DNA from: Alphaproteobacteria bacterium
GTDB lineage: Bacteria > Pseudomonadota > Alphaproteobacteria > UBA9219 > RFNS01
Direction of reading: 5' to 3'
Assembly: GCA_037200005.1 (NCBI GenBank)
Contig: JBBCGY010000001.1
Coordinates: forward strand, 1,379,103 to 1,443,102
DNA: 64,000 bases
Each line of letters starts with the position of its first letter. The first letter of the stretch is position 1. The translations under genes were made by a program, and so were the position numbers. The notes under the pieces are model-generated. The model saw nothing but the letters and a program-made list of their open reading frames with translations. It did not search any database and was not told where the DNA came from. Shown in pieces: positions 44,201 to 52,044 of the stretch.

Positions 44201-44250
44201 CGGAAGAGCCCGGACAGAAAACCGGCGACGGGAAACAGAAAAAGAACTAG
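41212..44250 (+). CDS. Large exported TPR-repeat protein of the flagellar locus
   Basis: A 1012-residue protein with a signal peptide (SLASLLLAFLMLMPPAFAAS). The N-terminal domain (HVTVRGGAHSDFDRIVFDWP, KRDGKQVTITFSTPAQF) looks like an AMIN-type beta domain, which binds peptidoglycan or secretins. A Pro/Ala-rich linker (150-230) and a second beta-rich part follow, then from about 450 onward many helical repeats of TPR character (ARLELARLYFAYGFGAEALA, KADQWLDNWRTSKRHDDFLH, FREGFANLERARKLYPDLPG). It continues the plus-strand run of fliL-fliM-motE-cheY-cheZ. A periplasmic scaffold near the motor is inferred; no function is established for it. Confidence 0.7.
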   Translation: MTRSLASLLLAFLMLMPPAFAASAPIHVTVRGGAHSDFDRIVFDWPRKVDYTIKRDGKQVTITFSTPAQFADGAVKTARLTRADGFAQAADNANSRYAFIAATAAKIAESRNGAALIFDITGPAAGPSPAAQLASPKPPEESKAANKAPAAVAPLMLAPLAALPPPPSLPVEPETQQAASVRQPDAPAPAPAPAPLTPVERNALIQSNASTTPLAASQIKLPAPGEPPLLVLQITPGMPLALAAYARGGYAYLILERKLAIDQKQLFPGQNTQLTLQPLNLPTATGFRFALPSGADLRVDRSGNTWLIYLAGEKRHVPVTLSLQAEPNYALGPRLLLPIVNPPEVIHFYDPVIGDELSILPLINPGDAMTTARDFADLTVLSSTQGLVVAHKSDKLAVRKVANGVEIAAEGGLRLSPVEDTGAAPRLDVGRASNHALMFDFNGWRGLAGEDFNRARQRLLQNIADVPPVERDRARLELARLYFAYGFGAEALALLNYVGFKLPDLYGRPEFRALHGASRILAGDADGGIADFSMNELNDVADRPLWEAFALAAKRDYEKAAPKFIATIGFIDEFPAALFARFATLALETMIATGQMQKADQWLDNWRTSKRHDDFLHTPAVYYLHGVTLYGAGAPDLAVKEWRYAAASTDRLYRTRAELALIDYDTSKGKLTAASAAQRLEGLRFAWRGDALEWDILRRLGQYYFDAKKFREGFANLERARKLYPDLPGNAELGRKMGDVFRDIFTTDLGAALPPLESLSLYQDYRYLITDETMARPIIRALSERLVAIDLLDQATHLLDDLQRDSTGTERAQTGARLAGIYLLDKQAEKSLNALAVSEVEGTPGNIALERQLLKARALMELGKTGEASALLANRNDQMALLLLADIAWRTNDWNAAAAALLKALGPPPAKDTPLTGDQISMAVRAATALALADNHAGLAKLAADFGGGMSKTPQNEIFTLLTHPQESRNIRDIAAMAMRTNDVDPFRKFLDRYRKAEEPGQKTGDGKQKKN

Positions 44251-44251
44251 C

Positions 44252-45097
44252 CTAAAATCCATTGACCGCATGCCGGTGCTCGCCAAGCCCGTCGCCGCCC
44301 ATGGTCACGACATCGCCAATGGCCAGATAGCGCGGCGGATTCATGCCTTTGCCGACTCCCTCCGGCGTGCCGGTGGCGATCACGTCGCCGGGCAATAGAG
44401 TCATGAATTCGCTGATATAGCTCACCAGCGCCGCGACGCCGTAAATCATGGCGGCGGTATTGCCGTCCTGCATCCGCTTGCCGTTCACCTCGGTCCATAG
44501 CCGGATGGCTTGCGGATCGGCGACGGCATGAGACGGCAGAAGCCACGGCCCGATGGGACAGAAGGTATCGGCGCTCTTGCCCTTGCTGTGCTGCTGCCCG
44601 CCGCGCTCCAGCTGAAAGGCCCGCTCCGAGACATCGTTGAGCAGGCAGTAACCGGCGATGAAGGACGGCGCGTTTCCGGGCGCGACATTCGTCGCTTTCC
44701 GGCCGATCACGACGCCAAGCTCGACCTCCCAATCCAGCTTGCTGCCGGTCTTTGGCATGATGATGGGATCGCGAGCGCCGCAAAGCGCCGAAGGCGCCTT
44801 GAGAAACAGGCTCGGCTCCGCCGGGGTCTTCGCGCCGGTCTCGGCGATATGCGAACGGTAATTGAGCGCGACACCCACGATCTTGCCGACGCCGCCGATG
44901 CAAGGGCCTAATCTCGCATAGCCCGCGACCTCAGGCAGCGCCGCAAAATCCTTATCCGCCAGACGGCGCAGATTATCCGGGTGGAGCGCCGCGCCGGCCC
45001 AGTCATCGACCCACGGCCTCGCATCGCGCAGCTTGCCTTGCCTATCGATCAAGCCGGGATATTCCTCGCCAGCCGTGCCAAAACGTACCAGACGCAT
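44252..45097 (-). CDS. Fumarylacetoacetate hydrolase family protein
   Basis: A 281-residue FAH-fold enzyme; family members hydrolyse or isomerise diketo acids and use a divalent metal held by three acidic residues. Seen: VGVALNYRSHIAETGAK, PSLFLKAPSALCGARDPIIM, LDWEVELGVVIGRKATNV (metal Glu pair), GYCLLNDVSERAFQLE, ADTFCPIGPWLLPSHAVADP and LLPGDVIATGTPEGVGKGMN. Convergent with the TPR gene (1-base gap). Substrate not predictable. Confidence 0.88.
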   Translation of the reverse strand: MRLVRFGTAGEEYPGLIDRQGKLRDARPWVDDWAGAALHPDNLRRLADKDFAALPEVAGYARLGPCIGGVGKIVGVALNYRSHIAETGAKTPAEPSLFLKAPSALCGARDPIIMPKTGSKLDWEVELGVVIGRKATNVAPGNAPSFIAGYCLLNDVSERAFQLERGGQQHSKGKSADTFCPIGPWLLPSHAVADPQAIRLWTEVNGKRMQDGNTAAMIYGVAALVSYISEFMTLLPGDVIATGTPEGVGKGMNPPRYLAIGDVVTMGGDGLGEHRHAVNGF

Positions 45098-45194
45098 GAT
45101 TCCAATCTCCCTTTTCTCAGCTTTAGCACAACGATAATTTTTGCCACAATTCCGTCTTTAAGACGCTATATATATCCGCTGAAGGGCTGGAAGC

Positions 45195-48100
45195 ATGTTA
45201 CGCAATATTCTCATCACCATCGGCGTTTTCGCCGTCATCACCGGCTTGGCGCTGTATCTGATTGCCGCGTCCGGCAAAGGCGTTTCCGAAGACAAAAAGA
45301 CCGTCCGGCCGGAGGGGCTGGGCGATGTCCGCCTGACTCTGGAACCGGATGGAGATTTTCTGCCGCGCCAGACGCCGCCCGCGATAACGGTACGGGCGCA
45401 GGGCGCCAAGACGGCCTATCTGCGCTTTTATCATATCCAGGATAGCGCGCTGCTGCTTCGGCTTTATCGCGGCATCGATCAAGGCTCCTTGAGCCAGATA
45501 GCGGTCGCGCGGCTGCTTGCCGAAAATGCCGTGCCCTTCGCGATGAAGCCAATCACGCTCAAGGACGGCGAGACCGCCCCCGTGGCCTGGCCTCCTTCCC
45601 AAGGGCCGGGACTGTATGTGGCGACGACCGCCATCGATGCCATGCACGACGCCATGGAGGCCACTTGGTTCATGCATTCCGATTTGCATGTGCTGGTGAT
45701 CAATGACTCGGACAGCTGGCATATAAAATGCGAAAGCATCGCCACCGGCCAGGAAGCGGCCGATGTGCCTTTGACGCTGTTCGGCTTCACTGGCGAATTG
45801 GCGTCGGCAAGCTGCGGCCCGAACGGCATGGCGGTCATGGCGAAGAAACAGCTGCCGGACAAAGACCAGCCGCAGTTGCTCCTCGCGCAAGACAGCCTGG
45901 GCAACATGGCTTTCGTGCCGCTGCGCGCGGCCTCGATCAGGGCCGAAAACCGCAACAACGATGACTTCGTCGCGTCCGACCGCGCACATTATCAGGCCGG
46001 GCAAAAGATTCATGCGCTCGCTTATGGCCCTCACGTGGCGGAGGGAAAGGCCGTGCTGGCCGTCGTCAGGCCGGACGGGCTGCGCATCATGGAAACCAAG
46101 CTGACGCCGGCGGCGGGCAAGCTTGTCTGGCAGGACTGGTCTTTGCCGCCCGATGCGCCGCCGGGCAAGTGGCGGATTTTACTTCTTGTCGACGGCATGA
46201 TTCAGCATCAGGCAGAGATCGCGGTCGGCGAGGAAGACGCGGGCCTGATCACGAGCGCGAAAGTCATCGAGCGGCGCGACGGAGCCGTCACCCTCGCCGC
46301 GAAAATAACGGATGAAGACGACAACGCCCTGAAGAATCAAAGCGGCGAAGTGACCATGCAGTGGGAAAATGCCAGGCAATTTCCCGACATCGCCGCCGAC
46401 TACGCCTTCGGCGGCTATGACCAGCCCGAGCCGCGGCCGGCGACGCTGGCATCCTTCATTACCGGCGGCGGCAATCATTTGTCGCTGCAATTGCCCGCGC
46501 CTCCGGACTTGCCGTATCCGGTTCAGGCGCGCCTCAAGATCGAGCCTTGGCCCAGGAGAAAGGTCGCCGACGCGCAAACCGCGACCGTCGCCTGGCCGAC
46601 GCGCCCATGGGCGCTGGGGATACGGGCTTTATTCGGCGACGCGGTCGTGCCCGGCGGCAGCAAGGCGAATTTCGCCGTCGCCCTTTTCAAAACCGGAAAC
46701 GCCGAGGCAATTCCGGATTCACTCGGTTACGAACTGGTGACGGAACGGCGGAGTTTCCGCTGGTTCTTCGCGGACGGCAAATGGGATTATAAAAGCGATG
46801 TCGCCGCCGCGCCGATCATCTCCGGAAACATCAAGCTCGACGCGGGCAAGGGGCAGATTTCGGTGCCGGTCCAGAACGGCCAGTACCGGCTTGATGTTTT
46901 CACCGCCGACCGCAAGCTGCAAAGCAGCTGGCGCTTTCAGGCGGGCGCGGACAAAAAAGCGGTCCCCACCGCCGACCTGCCGCTGCAAATCGTCCGTCAT
47001 GCGGACGGCGGCACGAAGATCACGGCGCGCGCATCCGGGCCGATAACGCTGATTGTCGCGGACGACCGGGTGCGTCAGATTCTGACCGACCGCAATACCG
47101 AAGACCGCGAAGCCGTCTTCGACATCGACCCCGCTATAAAACAAGGAACCAACATCGTGGCGCTGGCCGTCCATGCCGCGGCCAATAATATCAAGCGTGG
47201 CGCCGCATGGCTGCCGCCGCAAAGCGCCATTCCCATGAGCGTCATCAAGCTGCCGGATGTCCTACGCGCCGGAGCACCGGCCAAAATCGCCGTCCAGCTG
47301 CCGCAAGCAACGTCCCAGCCGTCTTACGCTCAAATTCTGGCGGTGCCGGTCGCGGGCGAAGCTTCCGACAAGCTGCTGACGGCGGCGCTCGGCGCGGCGC
47401 AGGCGCGCCGCATCGGAATCGCCAGCAACGTGACGCCGGAATGGCCGGATAATGCCGTCCCGGTCAATCCTACAACCGATGAAGCCATCAATCCGGCTGA
47501 CAGCAGCCTGAGCTCCATCGCCACTCTGGCCGCCGACGGCAGCGGCGAGATTACGCTGCCTTTGCCGCGCTATGACGGCAAGGTGCAGCTCCATCTGCTG
47601 GTCTGGAACCAGGATGGATTCCGCGAACAAACTCTCGCGATCCGTCCGTCGGCGGCGCTGGAGCAAGTGCCTGCGGCCAAGCCGCCGGCCGAGGCGGCGT
47701 GGCGCTGGACGGCAAGCGATAGCTGGCGCTGCCAGGAATTTACCGCCAAGAGCGATCTGACATTCATGCCACCGCATGGCGGCGGCGGCAAAAACAAGCG
47801 CGCGCAGAACCCCGCGGAATCATGGATCGCGCTCGCGCCCGTGGCCCTGCCGGATTTTCCCGCCTCGATGGCCAGGATTTTTTCGGCGCATAGCGTGCAA
47901 ACCGATATTCTGGCGCGGCTTCTGCTCGCCGAAGACGATTATGCCGCCATCATGGCCGCTTACGGCATGCCCGACGCCGCGCGCCTGTCCTGGCGCGAGC
48001 GCATCTGGACGACGATCTTATCGCGGCAGCGAGGCGATGGCGGCATCGGCCAATATCCCGACGCGGAAAGCGCGCCGGGCGCCACGGCGCAGATGGTGCT

Positions 48101-49160
48101 GGCATGGCGTCGCCATCCTCCCGGCGCGGCCGAGGACATGTTCACCGCCGCCGTGAATTTCCTCAAACACAGGCTCAATATCGCGTGGAACGCCGAGAAT
48201 GAATTGCCGGGCCGCAGCCGGGGCTTTTACGCGCTTAGCGTGATCGACCAGATCGATCCGTCCGGCCTGCGCCATTTCGTCGATAAATTCGGCAATCAGA
48301 TTCGTGACGCCGCCAATGAAGCGGAACTGGCCGCCGCGCTTAAAAAGATCGGCGACCAGGAGCAAAGCCAAGCCTTCGCGGCAAGAGCGCTGGCGCAAAT
48401 GCCGTCCTTGCGCGGCGATAATCCCGGACGCGCCTTGCAGGCGCTGGAAATTCTGGCCCGGCACGAACTGGCACCGGGAGAAAAACTGGCGGCAGCGCTG
48501 CGCGACGTTGAATTGCCTTCGCCGCAAACTGCCGTGCTGGCGGCCAACGCTCTGGGGGCGCGCGCGGCTATTGCCGGAATGCTGGGCGAGTGGCGCGCGA
48601 ACCTGAATGGTCAACCCATCACGAAGCGCGGCATCTATGCCGCCGCGCCCGAAGCGAAAACCGTCATTCATTCGCAAGAAAAGCCGGAACGGCCGCTTTA
48701 TCTTTGCCATGATTATGCGGCGCGCCAGAAAAACGCCGCGCCGTCCCCAAAGCCGAGCCTGGAACGGAATATATGGAGCGCGGCGGGACAAAAATTATCC
48801 GCCGCCGCTCTTAATGCGGGCGGAAGCTATGTCGTAACCGTCGCCGGAAAAGATTTTCCCGCGGGCCGTTTCGATATCGACCTCCCGCTGCCGCCGGAAC
48901 TGCAGTTCCGCGCGGCATTGCCGGGCGGAACGATTGCGGGCGCTTACGGATGGCTGGAGCGTTTGGATCATACCGCGGCGGCGCAAGCGAATAGCGATGG
49001 CGTATCGATCGCGGTGGATAGAACGGCGCCTGGCGATCTGCGCGTTGCCATCATCGTCGAGGCGGTCAAGCCCGGCGCTTCCCCATGGCAGCCCGCGTAT
49101 CTTGCCGCCAACGGGAAAGAACACGCCAGCGCCCCGGCAAAGATCGCCGTTCGCCGCTAG
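45195..49160 (+). CDS. Alpha-2-macroglobulin-like membrane-anchored protein lacking the thioester
   Basis: A 1321-residue protein with an N-terminal signal anchor (ILITIGVFAVITGLALYLIA) and a large periplasmic part. Many beta domains come first (macroglobulin-like, e.g. HYQAGQKIHALAYGPHVAEG, AQVLAVVRPDGLRIMETKL-like strands). A helical toroid-like part follows (LARLLLAEDDYAAIMAAYGM, ILSRQRGDGGIGQYPDAESA, GATAQMVLAWRRHPPG), then a C-terminal domain (RFDIDLPLPPELQFRAALPG). The order beta domains, toroid, C-terminal receptor-type domain is that of bacterial macroglobulins such as YfhM. The CxEQ thioester is not found and the length is well short of about 1,650-1,900. No PbpC neighbour. Identification is by pattern and should be treated as tentative. 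Confidence 0.55.
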   Translation: MLRNILITIGVFAVITGLALYLIAASGKGVSEDKKTVRPEGLGDVRLTLEPDGDFLPRQTPPAITVRAQGAKTAYLRFYHIQDSALLLRLYRGIDQGSLSQIAVARLLAENAVPFAMKPITLKDGETAPVAWPPSQGPGLYVATTAIDAMHDAMEATWFMHSDLHVLVINDSDSWHIKCESIATGQEAADVPLTLFGFTGELASASCGPNGMAVMAKKQLPDKDQPQLLLAQDSLGNMAFVPLRAASIRAENRNNDDFVASDRAHYQAGQKIHALAYGPHVAEGKAVLAVVRPDGLRIMETKLTPAAGKLVWQDWSLPPDAPPGKWRILLLVDGMIQHQAEIAVGEEDAGLITSAKVIERRDGAVTLAAKITDEDDNALKNQSGEVTMQWENARQFPDIAADYAFGGYDQPEPRPATLASFITGGGNHLSLQLPAPPDLPYPVQARLKIEPWPRRKVADAQTATVAWPTRPWALGIRALFGDAVVPGGSKANFAVALFKTGNAEAIPDSLGYELVTERRSFRWFFADGKWDYKSDVAAAPIISGNIKLDAGKGQISVPVQNGQYRLDVFTADRKLQSSWRFQAGADKKAVPTADLPLQIVRHADGGTKITARASGPITLIVADDRVRQILTDRNTEDREAVFDIDPAIKQGTNIVALAVHAAANNIKRGAAWLPPQSAIPMSVIKLPDVLRAGAPAKIAVQLPQATSQPSYAQILAVPVAGEASDKLLTAALGAAQARRIGIASNVTPEWPDNAVPVNPTTDEAINPADSSLSSIATLAADGSGEITLPLPRYDGKVQLHLLVWNQDGFREQTLAIRPSAALEQVPAAKPPAEAAWRWTASDSWRCQEFTAKSDLTFMPPHGGGGKNKRAQNPAESWIALAPVALPDFPASMARIFSAHSVQTDILARLLLAEDDYAAIMAAYGMPDAARLSWRERIWTTILSRQRGDGGIGQYPDAESAPGATAQMVLAWRRHPPGAAEDMFTAAVNFLKHRLNIAWNAENELPGRSRGFYALSVIDQIDPSGLRHFVDKFGNQIRDAANEAELAAALKKIGDQEQSQAFAARALAQMPSLRGDNPGRALQALEILARHELAPGEKLAAALRDVELPSPQTAVLAANALGARAAIAGMLGEWRANLNGQPITKRGIYAAAPEAKTVIHSQEKPERPLYLCHDYAARQKNAAPSPKPSLERNIWSAAGQKLSAAALNAGGSYVVTVAGKDFPAGRFDIDLPLPPELQFRAALPGGTIAGAYGWLERLDHTAAAQANSDGVSIAVDRTAPGDLRVAIIVEAVKPGASPWQPAYLAANGKEHASAPAKIAVRR

Positions 49161-49181
49161 TTCGGATTGCGGAGATTATTA

Positions 49182-49343
49182 GAGACCGTCTGAAAAGTCA
49201 TCAGGCCGAGGCGAAAACCGCGCTTTTCGAGATTTGAAATCCACAGGATTTCATGGGGGCGCAGCATATTCAACATATGTGAGCACCGGAAGCGCAGGAA
49301 AGCGTGGTTTGCAGCCCGGCATCATGGCTTTTCAGACGGTCTC
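49182..49343. mobile_element. 162-bp MITE-like element with terminal inverted repeats
   Basis: Left end GAGACCGTCTGAAAAGTCAT, right end (inverted) GAGACCGTCTGAAAAGCCAT: 19 of 20 match, and symmetry weakens beyond. A TTA flanks both ends (49179-49181 and 49344-49346), a 3-base target duplication. The right TTA is also the stop codon of the cold-shock gene. No coding capacity; internal hairpins include GAAATCC-ACA-GGATTTC. Ends starting GAG and a TNA duplication fit the IS1031 group of the IS5 family. Confidence 0.8.
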
Positions 49344-50003
49344 TTATTCCTGGAGCAGAGCGATCCATGTCGCTTCGCGGCCTTTGGACGCCGATTGCGC
49401 CTTGACCTTGACGCGCTGGCCGCTTTCGATTTCCATGATATTCGCGCGGCGCAGAAGGCTCTTGTGAATGAAGATGTCCTTGTCGCCGTCGTCGGCGGCC
49501 ACGAAACCGAATCCTTTGTCCGGCTTGAACCATTTGACGGTGCCGGTCACTTCGACTTCTTCGCCGCCGCTGAAATTACCGCCGCCGAAATTGCGCTCAT
49601 AGCCGCCGTCATGGCCGCCGCCGAAGTTGCGCTCGCGCGCGCCGTCATAAGCGTGATTGTCGCGATTGCTTTGACCTTGATAATCGCGGTTGTTCTGGCC
49701 CTGATAATCGCCGCCGCCACCGCTACTCCGGCCATCTGCCTGGCCAGGAAGAATTTCGACGATGCGCGTGACTTGGCGTCCCTTTGCGCCGGGCGCGACC
49801 ATGCATGACAGCAAAGTGCCATCGGCAATCTGCTGTAGACCCGCGCGATTGAGAACTGAGATATGCAGGAAGGCGTCGCCGCCGCCGTCTTCGGGGGCCA
49901 CGAAACCGAAGCCCTTCGTCACGTTGAACCATTTAACCGAAACCTTGACCTGGATACCTTCATCCGCAGGCATGGCTTGACTGGGCGCGACAAAACGAGA
50001 CAA
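49344..50003 (-). CDS. Cold-shock protein with two CSD domains
   Basis: Two cold-shock domains in one 219-residue chain, each an RNA-binding OB fold: VKVSVKWFNVTKGFGFVAPE at the N-terminus and VTGTVKWFKPDKGFGFVAAD at the C-terminus, both with RNP1 (KGFGFV) and RNP2-like FLHISVL / IFIHKSLL. They are joined by an Arg/Asn/Gly-rich linker (GGGGDYQGQNNRDYQGQSNR). Double-CSD proteins with such linkers occur in alphaproteobacteria. Its stop codon TAA coincides with the right target duplication of the adjacent MITE-like element. Confidence 0.92.
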   Translation of the reverse strand: MSRFVAPSQAMPADEGIQVKVSVKWFNVTKGFGFVAPEDGGGDAFLHISVLNRAGLQQIADGTLLSCMVAPGAKGRQVTRIVEILPGQADGRSSGGGGDYQGQNNRDYQGQSNRDNHAYDGARERNFGGGHDGGYERNFGGGNFSGGEEVEVTGTVKWFKPDKGFGFVAADDGDKDIFIHKSLLRRANIMEIESGQRVKVKAQSASKGREATWIALLQE

Positions 50004-50275
50004 GGCAATATTCCCTTACTTAGTTATTGTTCATAGGGCTCCGGGCACTCGCACTGCAACATTATCTCCGTCCATGACGACAATCAAGCCTTGAGTCGCG
50101 AAACTCCTGCGATGCCGAAGTTGTAGAACAAAGATCACAATATATAATAACGCATTGATATGATACGATAAACCGGGAGCGAGGCTGTGATCCCGCGCGA
50201 TGGGCCCGTTCAAGATTTATTAGGAGGTGGCGGCGAAAATGAGCTTGTGACTTCTTAACGTCGCCATGGCTGCCG
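50004..50275. promoter_or_regulatory. Divergent promoter region (cold-shock gene / unknown gene)
   Basis: A 272-base gap. A long leader is expected for the cold-shock gene, as in other csp genes. The AT-rich block near 50130-50165 is the likely promoter area. A GGGCAC-N-TGCA arrangement with 10-base spacing occurs at 50043-50058 on the plus strand but is too weak to call. Nothing else recognised. Confidence 0.35.
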
Positions 50276-50818
50276 ATGAAGCGTTCGTTATATTTGTGCC
50301 TGAATCTTTTGATCTTGGCTTCGCCATGGCCCGCCATGAGCGCGGATGAGCCGCCGCGCCAAGGCGTCGACGACCGTCTGTGGATGCCGCTCGACTCATA
50401 CCTGCAAACTAAACCCGGACAAGACGCCATAGCGCCCGCCAGGTCTTCCGCCTCCCTATTGCTTCCGTCTTTGAATGGCAGCAAAGGCCCCGCGATCGCC
50501 GCCCCGCCGGTGGCGGAGAAAAATACGCTCGACTTCGCGTCCATGCCGCCGCTCTTTGAACGGCGCAAGCAACAGCCGCCGATGGCGGCGGAAAAGAGCG
50601 CGCCGCCCGTCGTGGAAAAGAAACCGGATATCGTGGTGTCATCGTCCGACGCCGAGGCCAGGAAAACGCCTCAGGCTTCGGCAATCGAGAGCGATCGCGC
50701 GACGCTCGACGCGCTGCGCGCCGCCGTGAAAGATTTGAATCTCGAGAAAGAGCTGGATTTCATGACCGCGCCGAAAACCAAGCCTGCGCAAAATCCGCCT
50801 GCCGCCGGGACGCCGTAA
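50276..50818 (+). CDS. Hypothetical secreted protein
   Basis: A 180-residue product with a signal peptide (SLYLCLNLLILASPWPAMSA). The mature part is Pro/Ala/Lys-rich, mostly disordered, with a helical C-terminal segment (RATLDALRAAVKDLNLEKEL). Three Cys or metal motifs are absent. Not recognised. It is convergent with the FlaG-like gene, 3 bases apart. Confidence 0.55.
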   Translation: MKRSLYLCLNLLILASPWPAMSADEPPRQGVDDRLWMPLDSYLQTKPGQDAIAPARSSASLLLPSLNGSKGPAIAAPPVAEKNTLDFASMPPLFERRKQQPPMAAEKSAPPVVEKKPDIVVSSSDAEARKTPQASAIESDRATLDALRAAVKDLNLEKELDFMTAPKTKPAQNPPAAGTP

Positions 50819-50821
50819 ATT

Positions 50822-51130
50822 TTAAGCTGTCATTTGAAAGCTGGAAGAGTCGGGATCTTCCTTGCGGAACCCCTCGCCGGTCAGACCCGCGCGAAGATAA
50901 GCGACGGCGGCGAAAGAAGGCGTCTGCGTTTCCACCTCCCCTTGCGGATCGAGAAACTGCAGAATGACTCCCGCAACCGGATCGACTTGGATACGAGGCG
51001 AAGCCTGCGCCTGGCTGTCTTCCGAGGCCGGCGTGGCGCTCGCGCTCTGTTCCGCGGGACGCGAAGCAGCCGGGTCGCTCCGGCTAATCGCCGGGCTAGT
51101 GGCCGTAATATTTGAAAGTTCGCCTAGCAT
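50822..51130 (-). CDS. Small FlaG-like protein (tentative)
   Basis: A 102-residue product. The C-terminal half IQVDPVAGVILQFLDPQGEV has the pattern of flagellar FlaG proteins (V-D-x-x-x-G-x-V-I-x-Q-I-P). The N-terminal half is Ser/Ala-rich. AAGGAGG lies upstream of the ATG. FlaG affects filament length in other bacteria; location away from flagellin weakens the call. Confidence 0.4.
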   Translation of the reverse strand: MLGELSNITATSPAISRSDPAASRPAEQSASATPASEDSQAQASPRIQVDPVAGVILQFLDPQGEVETQTPSFAAVAYLRAGLTGEGFRKEDPDSSSFQMTA

Positions 51131-51442
51131 GGCTTCACAGCCTCCTTAAGACTGTATCGGTGTCCCGGACAGGGGCCTCAATGCTCACACTCAGTCCACG
51201 AACACTGCCATTATGCGCTTAAAACACAGCGCTTATATTTATTCCTAGCCTAAGGATCGCAGAAATTAGTTACGATTTGGTTGACGGCCATCGATCCGGG
51301 CGGAAACCCGGAAAAACTCCGGTGCTATATCTCTGAAGAATCAGGAAGAATTGCGGAGGCGCGACGACGCCGAAACCATTTGCTTTCGGCATTTCCTCAT
51401 AGTATTCAGCCTCGGTATTATCAGGATATTACGGGGGCGGAT
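51131..51442. other. 312-base intergenic stretch with GC-rich hairpins
   Basis: It separates the FlaG-like gene (leftward) from the HEAT-like gene. TCCGGG-CGGAAA-CCCGGA (51295-51312) forms a perfect 6-base stem, and CTGA-AGAA-TCAG follows. An in-frame ATG at 51281 would add 54 unlikely residues to the next gene, so this stretch is read as leader. No known riboswitch pattern was matched. Confidence 0.35.
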
Positions 51443-51976
51443 ATGAATAAGCGATTGCCGGACAATTATTCATTGAGACTTCTAGGCCCGCAAACGACCG
51501 ACGCGGCCAAAATACGCTTCCTCAAATCCCTGCAAACGGATTTGCCCGCCGACCCCCATCTTATCGATCTTGAAACGGCGGAAGCCGTGGCAAAGATAGC
51601 CATGGGCAGCGACTTCATGCTTCTTCGTTCGGCAGCCCGTCACGCGCTGGGCGCTATTGCCGCCACCGGCCCCCAATATGGGACATATGTCCTGGGCGTC
51701 GTGGCGGACGCCATGAAGGAATGCGGAGACGACAGAGCGGATATCCTCGTCAACACCCATCGCGCCATCCAGACGATTGTCAGGCATTGCCCAAGCGCTG
51801 CCGATGCCGATCTGAGAGAGTCGGTCAAAACCGCCAGCCAATCCGATGCCCGCATCGAGGTTCGCGTCGCCGCGACCCGGACTCTGGCCGTCATCGATGA
51901 AAACTGCTCCGGCCTCGCGCCCCAGCGGCCCGGCACCGGCACTGCGGCGAGCCGTCCTGAAGCAACGCCACGTTGA
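51443..51976 (+). CDS. Hypothetical HEAT-like helical repeat protein
   Basis: A 177-residue product. Paired helices resemble HEAT repeats (AVAKIAMGSDFMLLRSAARH, ALGAIAATGPQYGTYVLGVV, DARIEVRVAATRTLAVIDEN). Not otherwise recognised. The start is placed at ATG 51443 after GGGGGCGG, because the upstream extension is not protein-like. It lies 68 bases before another unknown gene. Confidence 0.5.
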   Translation: MNKRLPDNYSLRLLGPQTTDAAKIRFLKSLQTDLPADPHLIDLETAEAVAKIAMGSDFMLLRSAARHALGAIAATGPQYGTYVLGVVADAMKECGDDRADILVNTHRAIQTIVRHCPSAADADLRESVKTASQSDARIEVRVAATRTLAVIDENCSGLAPQRPGTGTAASRPEATPR

Positions 51977-52044
51977 TTTGATTTCCCGTTATTTACTTTC
52001 ATCAAATCGGGTTAGTATCCGCATGAACTATTGATCGGAATAAT

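Noticed and set aside
49395..49808. Plus-strand Ala/Val-rich frame opposite the cold-shock gene
   Set aside because: Antisense to two clear cold-shock domains; hydrophobic composition is a by-product of the Gly/Arg/Asn linker.
50043..50060. GGGCACTCGCACTGCA as a sigma-54 site
   Set aside because: Spacing is right but the -24 element differs at two positions and the downstream gene has no known RpoN link.
51281..51360. Structured leader as a riboswitch
   Set aside because: Hairpins are present but no known riboswitch core was recognised, and no regulated metabolic gene follows.
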